NCBI GenBank assembly: GCA_945873015.1
Contig: CAMCBY010000073.1
Coordinates: 1 to 11,815, forward strand
DNA length: 11,815 bases
Origin: Klebsiella pneumoniae
GTDB taxonomy: Bacteria; Pseudomonadota; Gammaproteobacteria; Ga0077536
Direction: 5' to 3'
The first letter of the stretch is position 1. Each line of letters opens with the position of its first letter. A program made the translations under genes and the position numbers. This document shows positions 5,226 through 11,815 of the stretch, piece after piece. The notes under the pieces were generated by a model. It was given only the letters and a program-made list of their open reading frames with translations. It ran no database searches and was not told the DNA's origin.

Positions 5226-7157
5226 ATGTCCCTGCTTACGCTCAACGATATCAATCTCGACTTCGGCGACCAGCTGATCTTCGACCACGCCGACTTCACC
5301 CTCGAAGCTGGCGAGCGGGTGTGCCTGATTGGCCGCAATGGTGCCGGCAAATCGACGCTGTTCAAAGTCATTACCGGCGCGGTGGTGCCAGACAGTGGTG
5401 CGATACGCCGGCGCGGCGATGTGCATATCGGGCAGCTCGAACAGACTTTGCCGGGTTCGCTCGACATCACCGTGCACGATTTTGTAGCCGGTGGCCTCGC
5501 CACCCATATCAACCTCATCACCCGTTACGCCGAGCTGACCGCCGCCGAACTCGACGCCGATGGCATGCGTGAAGTCGAAGCCTTGCACCGCGGTATCGAG
5601 GCGCACGGCGGTTGGGATGTCGAATCGCAGATTGCAGCCGTCATTACCGCACTCGAACTGCCGGGCGAACGACTGTTGTCTGAACTGTCGGGTGGTTGGC
5701 AGCGGCGCGTGTGTCTGGCCCGCGCACTGGTCAGTCAGCCCGATATCCTGTTGCTCGACGAACCGACCAATCATCTCGACCTGGCTGCGATTGAATGGCT
5801 GGAGAAACGCATTCGCGCCTTCAAGGGCAGTGTGCTGTTTATTACCCATGACCGCGCCTTCCTGCAGGCGCTGGCCACCCGTATTGTCGATATCGACCGC
5901 GGTCAATTGAAGAGCTGGCCGGGCGACTATCAGCGCTATCTCGAACTGAAAGAGCAGACCCTGGACGCGGAAACGCGCCACAACGCGCTGTTCGACAAAA
6001 AACTTGCCGAAGAAGAAGTCTGGATCCGGCAGGGCATCAAGGCGCGTCGCACGCGCAACGAAGGCCGTGTGCGGGCGCTGGAACGCATGCGTGAGGAATT
6101 TTCCGGGCGCAACAAACGCGAGGGCAAAGCCCGCATCGCGGTGCAGGAAGCCGAGCGTTCCAGCCGTCGTGTCGTCGAAGCGCGCGGGATCTCCTACGCC
6201 TATGCTGATACACCCATCATCAAGAACCTGTCGGTCAAGATCATGCGTGGCGAACGTATCGGCATGATCGGCAACAACGGCGTCGGCAAGAGTACGCTGC
6301 TGCGTTTGCTGCTCGGCCAGCTCGAACCGGACGAAGGCTCAATCAAGTTCGGCGAACATCTTGAAGTCGGCTATTTCGATCAACTGCGCCAGCAACTGGA
6401 TCCGAACAAGACCGTCGCTGAAGTGGTTGGCGATGGCCGCGACCACGTCATCATCAATGGCCGCGAAGTGCATGTGGTGGGTTATCTGCGTGGTTTCCTG
6501 TTCAGTGCCAAACGCGCCATGACACCAGTCGGTTTCCTGTCGGGCGGCGAATGTAATCGCGTGATCCTGGCCAAATTATTCACGCGCCCCACCAACCTCA
6601 TGATTCTCGACGAACCGACCAATGATCTCGACGTCGAGACGCTGGAAGTGCTGGAAGAACAGCTGGCCGACTACCAGGGCACGATTATCGTCGTCAGTCA
6701 TGACCGCGCATTCCTGGACAACGTCGTTACCAGCACACTGGTATTCGAAGAGAACGGCGACGTGCTGCGTTATCCGGGCGGCTATTCCGACTGGCTGCGT
6801 CAGGGTAAACGCCTCGCGGCCAAGGATGAGCCGCTGGTCACGCGCGAGACAGCACCGAAGCGCGAATATGTCGAGCCCACAGCGCGCGCCGACAAGGGCA
6901 GCACCGAGGCGCCCAAACGCGCCGCCAAACTCAGCTACAAATTGCAGCTTGAACTCGACCAGCTACCGGCACGCATTGAAGCTTTGGAAACGGAAATATC
7001 AAAGCAGGAAGCCGAGAGCGCCGCGGAAGACTTCTACAGCCGGCCGTTCGATGAGATTCAACCGCTGCTCGACGCCCTCGCCGCCAAACGTGAGGCGCTC
7101 GATGCGGCGATGACACGTTGGGACGAGTTGGAGACCCTGCAGCGCGACGGCGCTTAA
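5226..7157 (+). CDS. uup: ABC-F ATPase Uup
   Basis: A 643-residue soluble protein with two ABC ATPase domains and no membrane segment. First domain: Walker A GRNGAGKST at 36-44, signature LSGGWQR from 154, Walker B with Asp178-Glu179 in LLLDEPTNHLD. Second domain: Walker A GNNGVGKST from 349, signature LSGGE from 438, Walker B with Asp462-Glu463. The inter-domain linker (about 230-305) is long, charged and Arg-rich, the ABC-F element that reaches into the ribosome. A C-terminal coiled coil of about 70 residues (565-640) distinguishes Uup from EttA and YbiT; E. coli Uup is 635 residues. Uup is tied to ribosome function, and its loss raises precise transposon excision; its coiled coil binds DNA. 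The start lies 71 bases after the YciI-like stop and lacks a strong ribosome site. Followed by a convergent gene and three REP-like elements. Confidence 0.93.
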   Translation: MSLLTLNDINLDFGDQLIFDHADFTLEAGERVCLIGRNGAGKSTLFKVITGAVVPDSGAIRRRGDVHIGQLEQTLPGSLDITVHDFVAGGLATHINLITRYAELTAAELDADGMREVEALHRGIEAHGGWDVESQIAAVITALELPGERLLSELSGGWQRRVCLARALVSQPDILLLDEPTNHLDLAAIEWLEKRIRAFKGSVLFITHDRAFLQALATRIVDIDRGQLKSWPGDYQRYLELKEQTLDAETRHNALFDKKLAEEEVWIRQGIKARRTRNEGRVRALERMREEFSGRNKREGKARIAVQEAERSSRRVVEARGISYAYADTPIIKNLSVKIMRGERIGMIGNNGVGKSTLLRLLLGQLEPDEGSIKFGEHLEVGYFDQLRQQLDPNKTVAEVVGDGRDHVIINGREVHVVGYLRGFLFSAKRAMTPVGFLSGGECNRVILAKLFTRPTNLMILDEPTNDLDVETLEVLEEQLADYQGTIIVVSHDRAFLDNVVTSTLVFEENGDVLRYPGGYSDWLRQGKRLAAKDEPLVTRETAPKREYVEPTARADKGSTEAPKRAAKLSYKLQLELDQLPARIEALETEISKQEAESAAEDFYSRPFDEIQPLLDALAAKREALDAAMTRWDELETLQRDGA

Positions 7158-7183
7158 GAGTAGTGGTCGTGGCGGTTTTGAAT

Positions 7184-7206
7184 GTGCGAATGAATTCGCA
7201 CCTACA
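7184..7206 (-). repeat. REP-like palindrome 1 (GTAG head)
   Basis: Read on the minus strand: head TGTAG, 7-nt arm GTGCGAA, loop TTCA, 7-nt arm TTCGCAC. The stem pairs perfectly (plus-strand arms 7184-7190 and 7195-7201). The head-plus-palindrome layout is that of GTRG-type REP sequences mobilised by RAYT/TnpA-REP transposases. It lies 26 bases after the uup stop, the usual intergenic position for REPs. Confidence 0.6.
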
Positions 7207-7229
7207 CAAGAACCCGGCATTCTTCCTTT

Positions 7230-7253
7230 TGTGGGTCCGACTTCAGTCGGACA
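7230..7253 (+). repeat. REP-like palindrome 2 (GTGG head)
   Basis: Plus strand: head TGTGG, arm GTCCGAC (7235-7241), loop TTCA, arm GTCGGAC (7246-7252), then A. The layout and loop equal those of element 1, but the stem differs while remaining perfectly complementary. Opposite orientation to its two neighbours, giving a BIME-like arrangement. Confidence 0.6.
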
Positions 7254-7288
7254 TTCAAATGAGCCGTGCAGGGTTGGTTTGGGCACAA

Positions 7289-7312
7289 TGTCAGACTAAA
7301 GTCTGACCCACA
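7289..7312 (-). repeat. REP-like palindrome 3 (GTGG head)
   Basis: Read on the minus strand: head TGTGG, arm GTCAGAC, loop TTTA, arm GTCTGAC, then A. Plus-strand arms are 7290-7296 and 7301-7307. It lies 22 bases beyond the stop of the DUF1329 gene and points in the transcription direction of that gene. It could also act as a 3' mRNA-stabilising hairpin; no T-run suggests a terminator. Confidence 0.6.
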
Positions 7313-7334
7313 ATATTCAGTGCCTTGTCGCGCC

Positions 7335-8717
7335 TCAGGTGCCGAGACGCCGCAACGCGGCGGTGGTCAGAAACTTGTCGTACACGTCCAAACCCTGGTT
7401 GACGAACATTTCATAACCGCCGGCGATGCGCTTGACCTGTTTCAGGCGCGTCATGCGGTTGGTCTGTACGTCGTGGGCGTGCACGTGCGTCCATGACCAG
7501 TAGGGGTTGGCGCCGTCCATGACCTGTTTGCCCTTGTTGTCGTAGAGGGAGTAGGCGCCGTCGAAGGATTTGAACATCTCACCGCGCCGGTCATAGGTCA
7601 CCATACATACCGGCAGGCCGGTGCGAGCATCGAACCAGACGCGCTTTTTGCTGATTGGCGCACGGGGATAACCGGTCGGCTCAGCTTCGACAATGATGGT
7701 TTCCGGGATCAGCTCGACCTTGGTATCCCAGAACGTCGAACCGAGCGGACCACCGTGAGTCTTGCCTTCCCAGTTCTCGTCATCCGAGTCCCAGTTTTCG
7801 GTGAGCCCGGCCAGAAACGGTGCGCGGCCGACGATTTTGTAATTTCCCCAGGTGAGGTAAGGGTCACCCGCGGTCCAGGCGTCGGACAGATACAGGCTCG
7901 AGCCTGGAATCAGCGGTTCGAAACGTTGGTTGGTGGGGAATTTGCGCACCCGTTTGAACTGCGGCAGATAACCTTCCAGATCGGGAAACTTGCGCTGGTC
8001 GTAGTACCAACTGTTCAGGAACGAAGTGCCTTTGTAATCCTGGGGGATGGTGAAAAACACCGACTGATAACGCAGTCGGTCTTCGTGACCGGGCCAGTAG
8101 GGTTTCGGCTCCACCACGATGCGCCCGGTAGGCGCGAACTCACACCAGGCCAGTTCGTATTTGTAGAGCACCTTGCCGGTGACATCGAGTTCAAAACTCT
8201 TGACGGGATAGAACGACACATCGTGTCGGCCCCAGCTCAGGGTGATGCCGGCAAAAATCTCAACGCCATTGCTCGGCTCAGGAAAGGGATTACCGCCTAT
8301 CCAGGGTTTGCCGTCCTGGGTGACGACGTTGCCGTCGCTGTCGAACTGTGCGATGCCCTTATTGCGCAATGTCGCTTCGATGTATTCCACCGGACTCAGT
8401 TTGGTCATGTCGGTGGTCGAGGCGACCAATTCAATCTTGCGCCCCATCTGTTTGATCTGCATGTACCGCACAGGGTCAACGAGGTCTTGCACCAGATCGA
8501 CATTACCAGCGTCGATAACGTCGCCGGCCTTGAGTTTGCCCTTGGTGTAATCCTCGATGGACAGTAATTCGGCGGGGTAGGACTTGCTGAAGTCGCCATT
8601 CTCGGCGGCTGTCGTCCACACCGGTGCGAGTACTCCGGCACCGAAAAAGCCGGCAGCGGTCTGTTCGAGAAACTTACGCCGGCTGTAGTCGGCGGTGTAT
8701 TTGCGGATATGTGCCAT
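7335..8717 (-). CDS. DUF1329 domain protein with Tat signal
   Basis: A 460-residue exported protein. Residues 12-17 read SRRKFL, the twin-arginine consensus, followed by a moderately hydrophobic segment (20-34); the Tat signal suggests export of a folded protein. The rest fits the DUF1329 family in length and style: aromatic-rich strands, PEPSNGVEIFAGITLSWGRHD, a YYDQRKFPDLEGYLPQFKRVRKFPTNQRFEP block and a C-terminal VWFDARTGLPVCMVTYDRRGEM, resembling LolA/LolB-like half-barrels that bind lipid. DUF1329 proteins are often encoded with DUF1302 proteins and RND transporters and are suspected of outer-membrane or lipid-related roles, but no function is established. Here neither partner is in the window; instead it is last in a minus cluster 30 bases after a CobW-type gene. 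AGG-rich sequence precedes the ATG at 8717. Confidence 0.8.
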   Translation of the reverse strand: MAHIRKYTADYSRRKFLEQTAAGFFGAGVLAPVWTTAAENGDFSKSYPAELLSIEDYTKGKLKAGDVIDAGNVDLVQDLVDPVRYMQIKQMGRKIELVASTTDMTKLSPVEYIEATLRNKGIAQFDSDGNVVTQDGKPWIGGNPFPEPSNGVEIFAGITLSWGRHDVSFYPVKSFELDVTGKVLYKYELAWCEFAPTGRIVVEPKPYWPGHEDRLRYQSVFFTIPQDYKGTSFLNSWYYDQRKFPDLEGYLPQFKRVRKFPTNQRFEPLIPGSSLYLSDAWTAGDPYLTWGNYKIVGRAPFLAGLTENWDSDDENWEGKTHGGPLGSTFWDTKVELIPETIIVEAEPTGYPRAPISKKRVWFDARTGLPVCMVTYDRRGEMFKSFDGAYSLYDNKGKQVMDGANPYWSWTHVHAHDVQTNRMTRLKQVKRIAGGYEMFVNQGLDVYDKFLTTAALRRLGT

Positions 8718-8747
8718 CGAGACCTGCCTTATCCTCTCGGATTGAAT

Positions 8748-9731
8748 TCAAACACACAGGGCCGCGAATAATTCGTCGATGCGCTGTGTGTTCAGCTTGC
8801 GACCTATAAACACCAGGCGACTGGTGTGGTCTGCATCCGGCCATTGCTCAAGGTAGCTGACCGGATAGAACTTGTTCTGCACTGCGTGCAGCACCGCCGG
8901 CTTGCCGCCCTTCTCGCGGAATGCGGCAATGCCCTTGATGCGCAGCATGTCATCCTTCATTTCATTGACGACACGATTCAGAAAAACGCTGGTGCCCGCC
9001 AGACTGAGTGCGCCCTCGTGACGGATGACGTGCGCGCCGTAACGCGCGCCGTGATCATGATGTTCATGCACCGCGCCCAACCACTGGCTGAGTGCCGCAT
9101 CACGCACCTCGGGCTGGAACAATGAACGGCCGAACAAGTGTGCGGCGTCGATATTGCCATTCGCCACTTCGACAATCTCGGCCCCGGCATTCAAGGTCGC
9201 AAGGTGGGTCTTCAAGGCGTCGATGCTCGCGCGGGCCGCGATATCGACCTTGCTGACCAGCAGAATATCGGCCATCGCGACCTGATCTTGCGCGGTGTCG
9301 TGATTCGCGAGGGTGGCCAGGCCGTGTTCGCCATCGACCACGCAGATCACGGCGTCGAGCTTGTAGGCGGTCTGGATAGGCGCATTGGCCATCATGGTAT
9401 GAACCAGCGGGATCGGATCGGCGACGCCGGTGGTCTCGACAATGACACGACTGAAATGCGGGATCTCTTCGAGGTAACGACGCCGATTGAGATCACGCAG
9501 CGTCATCACCAGATCGCCCCGGATAGTGCAGCACAGGCAGCCGTCGCGCAGTTCGAGAATATTTTCGGCCAGGTCCGCCACCACCAGATGGTCGATACTG
9601 ATCTCACCGAATTCGTTGACGATGACCGCGGTGTCCTTAAAACCGCCCTGGCTCAGCACGCGCGACAACAGCGTGGTCTTGCCGCTGCCCAGAAACCCGG
9701 TCAGCAATGCGACCGGTGTTTTGCCCTTCAC
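8748..9731 (-). CDS. CobW/COG0523 family metal-chaperone GTPase
   Basis: A 327-residue cytoplasmic G3E GTPase starting at a GTG at 9731, ten bases after the upstream stop. Motifs: Walker A GFLGSGKT (12-19), switch region EFGEISIDH (40-48), the metal-binding CxCC (Cys65, Cys67, Cys68) in GCLCC, ETTGVADP (99-106) and a guanine-specificity motif SKVD (160-163) with Ser where Asn or Thr is common. A His-rich loop at 222-234 (six His in 13 residues) joins the GTPase to the CobW C-terminal domain (about 235-327, with RIKGIAAF and AVLHAVQNKFYPVSYLEQWP). The family delivers zinc, cobalt or other metals to client proteins in a GTP-dependent way; substrate cannot be told from sequence. Its place between a TPR-like gene and a Tat-exported DUF1329 gene raises the idea of a metal-dependent client next door, which is inference only. 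No Zur-like site is visible. Confidence 0.92.
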   Translation of the reverse strand: MKGKTPVALLTGFLGSGKTTLLSRVLSQGGFKDTAVIVNEFGEISIDHLVVADLAENILELRDGCLCCTIRGDLVMTLRDLNRRRYLEEIPHFSRVIVETTGVADPIPLVHTMMANAPIQTAYKLDAVICVVDGEHGLATLANHDTAQDQVAMADILLVSKVDIAARASIDALKTHLATLNAGAEIVEVANGNIDAAHLFGRSLFQPEVRDAALSQWLGAVHEHHDHGARYGAHVIRHEGALSLAGTSVFLNRVVNEMKDDMLRIKGIAAFREKGGKPAVLHAVQNKFYPVSYLEQWPDADHTSRLVFIGRKLNTQRIDELFAALCV

Positions 9732-9741
9732 AATCTTCTGC

Positions 9742-11815
9742 TCAATTGTTTACCTGCGCCGTCGCGCATTGGGCACCGCCACGCGCGGCGCTGAATTCGG
9801 CTTTGAATTCCTGCGGCACATATTGCTGCTGCTTCTCCAACTGTTTCAGCAGCGGACAAGCTTCGTCAGGGCGATTCGATTGGGTGCGGATGCGCACGCG
9901 GCTCAGCATGCCTTCCCACCAGATAGGCATGGTCGGCACGGCCTTGTCAGTAATCACATTCCAGGCGCGGTCAGCCTCAAACGGCTGCTCGACGGCCTCG
10001 GCGGTGCGTGCCAGCAGGCGCCAGGCATCACCGGATTTCGGATATTGTTTGATGAAGGCGCGCGCTTCGTCGTTGGCGGTAGTAGCGTCTTTCTTTTCCA
10101 GCAGACCATCGATGAGCAAAATGGCGAAGCGCCTGTCCATTTCCGGTTGGTCCTTGACCGCCGGACGCACCAGTCGCGCGAGCGTCATACGCTGCTCGAC
10201 ATCTTTGCGATCTTTTATCCACGGATAAAGATATTCCACCTGCCAGCTTGGGATACCTGCGCCGGCGAGTTTGCGCACGTATTGTTCGCTCCTGGCGGGG
10301 TCGTTCATACGATCGAACAATTTCAGACGCGACCATACCAGCGCACGTTGAATATCGTTATTGAGCTGGCCTTTCTGTTCTATCTGGTCGAGCGCCTTCA
10401 ACACCGCGTCGGGATCGGTATCGACCAGTGCGCGCATTTCCAGCAACACGGCAAAATTGAACTGGTCTTTTTTGTCTTCCGGCGGCAGCGTCTGCCAGGC
10501 GTCGATACCCTGGCGTGCGAGACCTGCGCCCTGGGCAGTCTTGCCGCGCGCGACGGCGGCACTGAAATCGCGCGCAATGATGCCAAAGGCGGTGCGGCCG
10601 ATTTCGGCCTTGGCCTCGGCTGACGAGGCCTGCCCGAGCTGCGCCAGAGCGGCACCGGCGCTGCCGGAGGTCTGGGCAATCATGAGCCGCGCCGCATCCG
10701 CAGCCGGGTCATGCGGACTGCGCGAAACAAAACGCGCGGCCGCTTCACGCAGATAGCGGCGATTGGATTCCGACGCACCCTTCTGTTCACGGGTGGCATA
10801 AATCGCATACAGCAGTTTGGAACCGGCTTCGTCGAGTTCGCTCGACAGGCCGGGGCTTGCGAACAACTTGTTCAACACCGTAATGGCAGGTTCAAAGATA
10901 TCGCTCTTATACGCCGCCAGTGCCCAGCGATAACGATAGTTGTTTAAATCGAGACCGGGTGGCGGCTGCACCACCTTGAAGAAAGCGGCGTACTTCTGCA
11001 TGGCGTTATACCAGTGCTCATTCGCCATCGCGAACTCGGCCCCGGCCAGATCGGTATACGGCCCGATATCGACGCCGGACAACTCCTGCGCATAGGTCAT
11101 CATGTTGGCCAGCAACTGGTCGTCTATCTTGCCGGCGTCGATCAGCGCTTTCAGTTGCGCCGCTGCATTGAGCGGCCGGCCACCACTCTTGCGACTCTGT
11201 TGCAGCATCGCAAACGCTTCGTTCTTGATCAGCCCTTCATTGCCTGACACTTTGCCGCCCTTGCCGGCAAGGCTCGACACCGTGCCCTGCTTGGCATCGA
11301 GCATACGCAACTCGAGGCTGACGGCTTGACGCACCGGCGAATCCGGCTCGCTGGCGAGGGCCTCCTCGAGTTTCTTGAAGATAAGTTTGGCGCGATCTTT
11401 ACGACCGCCTTCGAGCTCGACGTAACCGAGACCCAACCAGCCACCATAGACCAAGCCGGGTTTGAACAGCTGCACCGACGCGGATTTGAAACCGGCTTTG
11501 GCGGGCAGCAATGCTTTGCTCTTCTCGCCCTGGCCGCTGACCATACGGGCGAGTTCTAGATCGATCCAGGCGCGCCAATAGGGGAAAGCCGCCAAAGCGA
11601 AACTCATGTCATCCCACACCCGCGAGCGATACATGCTTTCAAGCGCGGCTTCGTCCTCGTGGGTATCAGCTTCATATTGGTCGAGGCGTTGTTCGGCGAG
11701 GCTGCGCATCTGTTCGAGCTCTCGTCTGACCCCATCGAGCTGGCTGGCATTGAGCCCGCCCTGGCGCAACTCATCGATGACCGGCCCGACTTCGTTGGCC
11801 ACCGTGGCAAACTCG
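9742..11815 (-). CDS. large TPR-like helical repeat protein, N-terminus outside window
   Basis: At least 690 residues, partial at the 5' end: the frame is open through the window edge with no stop, and the first internal GTG (11802) is embedded in coding sequence. Nearly all of it is amphipathic helix. The visible N-terminal 60 residues are charged with coiled-coil character. Further on are helix pairs of TPR type, such as YGGWLGLGYVELEGGRKDRA, WALAAYKSDIFEPAITVLNK and WRLLARTAEAVEQPFEADRA near the C-terminus. A Gly/Ser/Lys-rich break occurs about 180-210 residues in. No catalytic motif is seen; the export signal, if any, lies outside the window. Such solenoids scaffold protein complexes, often at the envelope. 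The next gene starts ten bases after its stop, so it is the upstream member of the CobW-DUF1329 cluster. No specific family is recognised. Confidence 0.8.
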   Translation of the reverse strand, partial: EFATVANEVGPVIDELRQGGLNASQLDGVRRELEQMRSLAEQRLDQYEADTHEDEAALESMYRSRVWDDMSFALAAFPYWRAWIDLELARMVSGQGEKSKALLPAKAGFKSASVQLFKPGLVYGGWLGLGYVELEGGRKDRAKLIFKKLEEALASEPDSPVRQAVSLELRMLDAKQGTVSSLAGKGGKVSGNEGLIKNEAFAMLQQSRKSGGRPLNAAAQLKALIDAGKIDDQLLANMMTYAQELSGVDIGPYTDLAGAEFAMANEHWYNAMQKYAAFFKVVQPPPGLDLNNYRYRWALAAYKSDIFEPAITVLNKLFASPGLSSELDEAGSKLLYAIYATREQKGASESNRRYLREAAARFVSRSPHDPAADAARLMIAQTSGSAGAALAQLGQASSAEAKAEIGRTAFGIIARDFSAAVARGKTAQGAGLARQGIDAWQTLPPEDKKDQFNFAVLLEMRALVDTDPDAVLKALDQIEQKGQLNNDIQRALVWSRLKLFDRMNDPARSEQYVRKLAGAGIPSWQVEYLYPWIKDRKDVEQRMTLARLVRPAVKDQPEMDRRFAILLIDGLLEKKDATTANDEARAFIKQYPKSGDAWRLLARTAEAVEQPFEADRAWNVITDKAVPTMPIWWEGMLSRVRIRTQSNRPDEACPLLKQLEKQQQYVPQEFKAEFSAARGGAQCATAQVNN

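Noticed and set aside
5193..5981. Minus-strand open frame of 262 codons
   Set aside because: It is entirely antisense to the start of uup, including the Walker A and signature motifs, and its product looks like composition-driven noise.
7184..7312. CRISPR-like array from three spaced palindromes
   Set aside because: The three units have different stem sequences and opposite orientations, so they are not direct repeats with spacers; REP elements explain them better.
7755..8567. Plus-strand open frame of 270 codons
   Set aside because: Antisense to the DUF1329 gene, with no signal, domain or ribosome site; a shadow frame.
9487..10623. Long plus-strand open frame of 378 codons
   Set aside because: It lies antisense to the CobW and TPR-like genes, both of which have coherent motifs or repeat structure. 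Long antisense frames are expected in GC-rich DNA, and its translation shows no family features.

Overview
The window is a chromosomal segment of a GC-rich Gammaproteobacterium. The evidence is a BaeS/BaeR-type two-component pair, a PpiA-like periplasmic cyclophilin, YaaA, YciI and an ABC-F protein with the C-terminal coiled coil of Uup, all closest in sequence style to gammaproteobacterial versions, plus REP-like palindromes with a GTRG head. I cannot name a genus. There are no rRNA, tRNA, CRISPR, transposase, phage or integron features. Most of the window is ordinary core or envelope-maintenance DNA.

Region 1 (1-503): a small exported four-cysteine protein of unknown family, followed by a good intrinsic terminator. 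Region 2 (504-3281): an envelope-stress module. A Spy/CpxP-like LTxxQ periplasmic protein on the minus strand diverges from baeS-baeR on the plus strand. The 226-bp divergent gap holds a tandem 10-bp direct repeat with 11-bp period; read on the minus strand it resembles the E. coli BaeR box. In E. coli BaeSR activates spy, so regulator and target appear to be neighbours here.

Region 3 (3282-7157): four plus-strand genes, yaaA (peroxide stress, DNA-binding), ppiA-like (periplasmic prolyl isomerase), yciI-like and uup (ABC-F ATPase). A 15-bp palindrome lies over a weak promoter candidate just before yaaA, and a terminator-like hairpin lies between yaaA and the ppiA-like gene.

Region 4 (7158-7334): the convergent gap between uup and the DUF1329 gene carries three REP-like hairpins. 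They share one architecture (TGTRG head, 7-bp stem, 4-nt loop TTYA) but have three different stem sequences with complementary arms.

Region 5 (7335-11815): a tight minus-strand cluster: a large helical TPR-like protein (5' end beyond the window), a CobW/COG0523 metal-chaperone GTPase and a Tat-exported DUF1329 protein. The gaps are 10 and 30 nt, so co-transcription is likely. This metallochaperone plus Tat-exported DUF1329 protein plus large repeat protein is the least conventional combination in the window and the best candidate for an undescribed functional unit, though the link rests on gene order alone.
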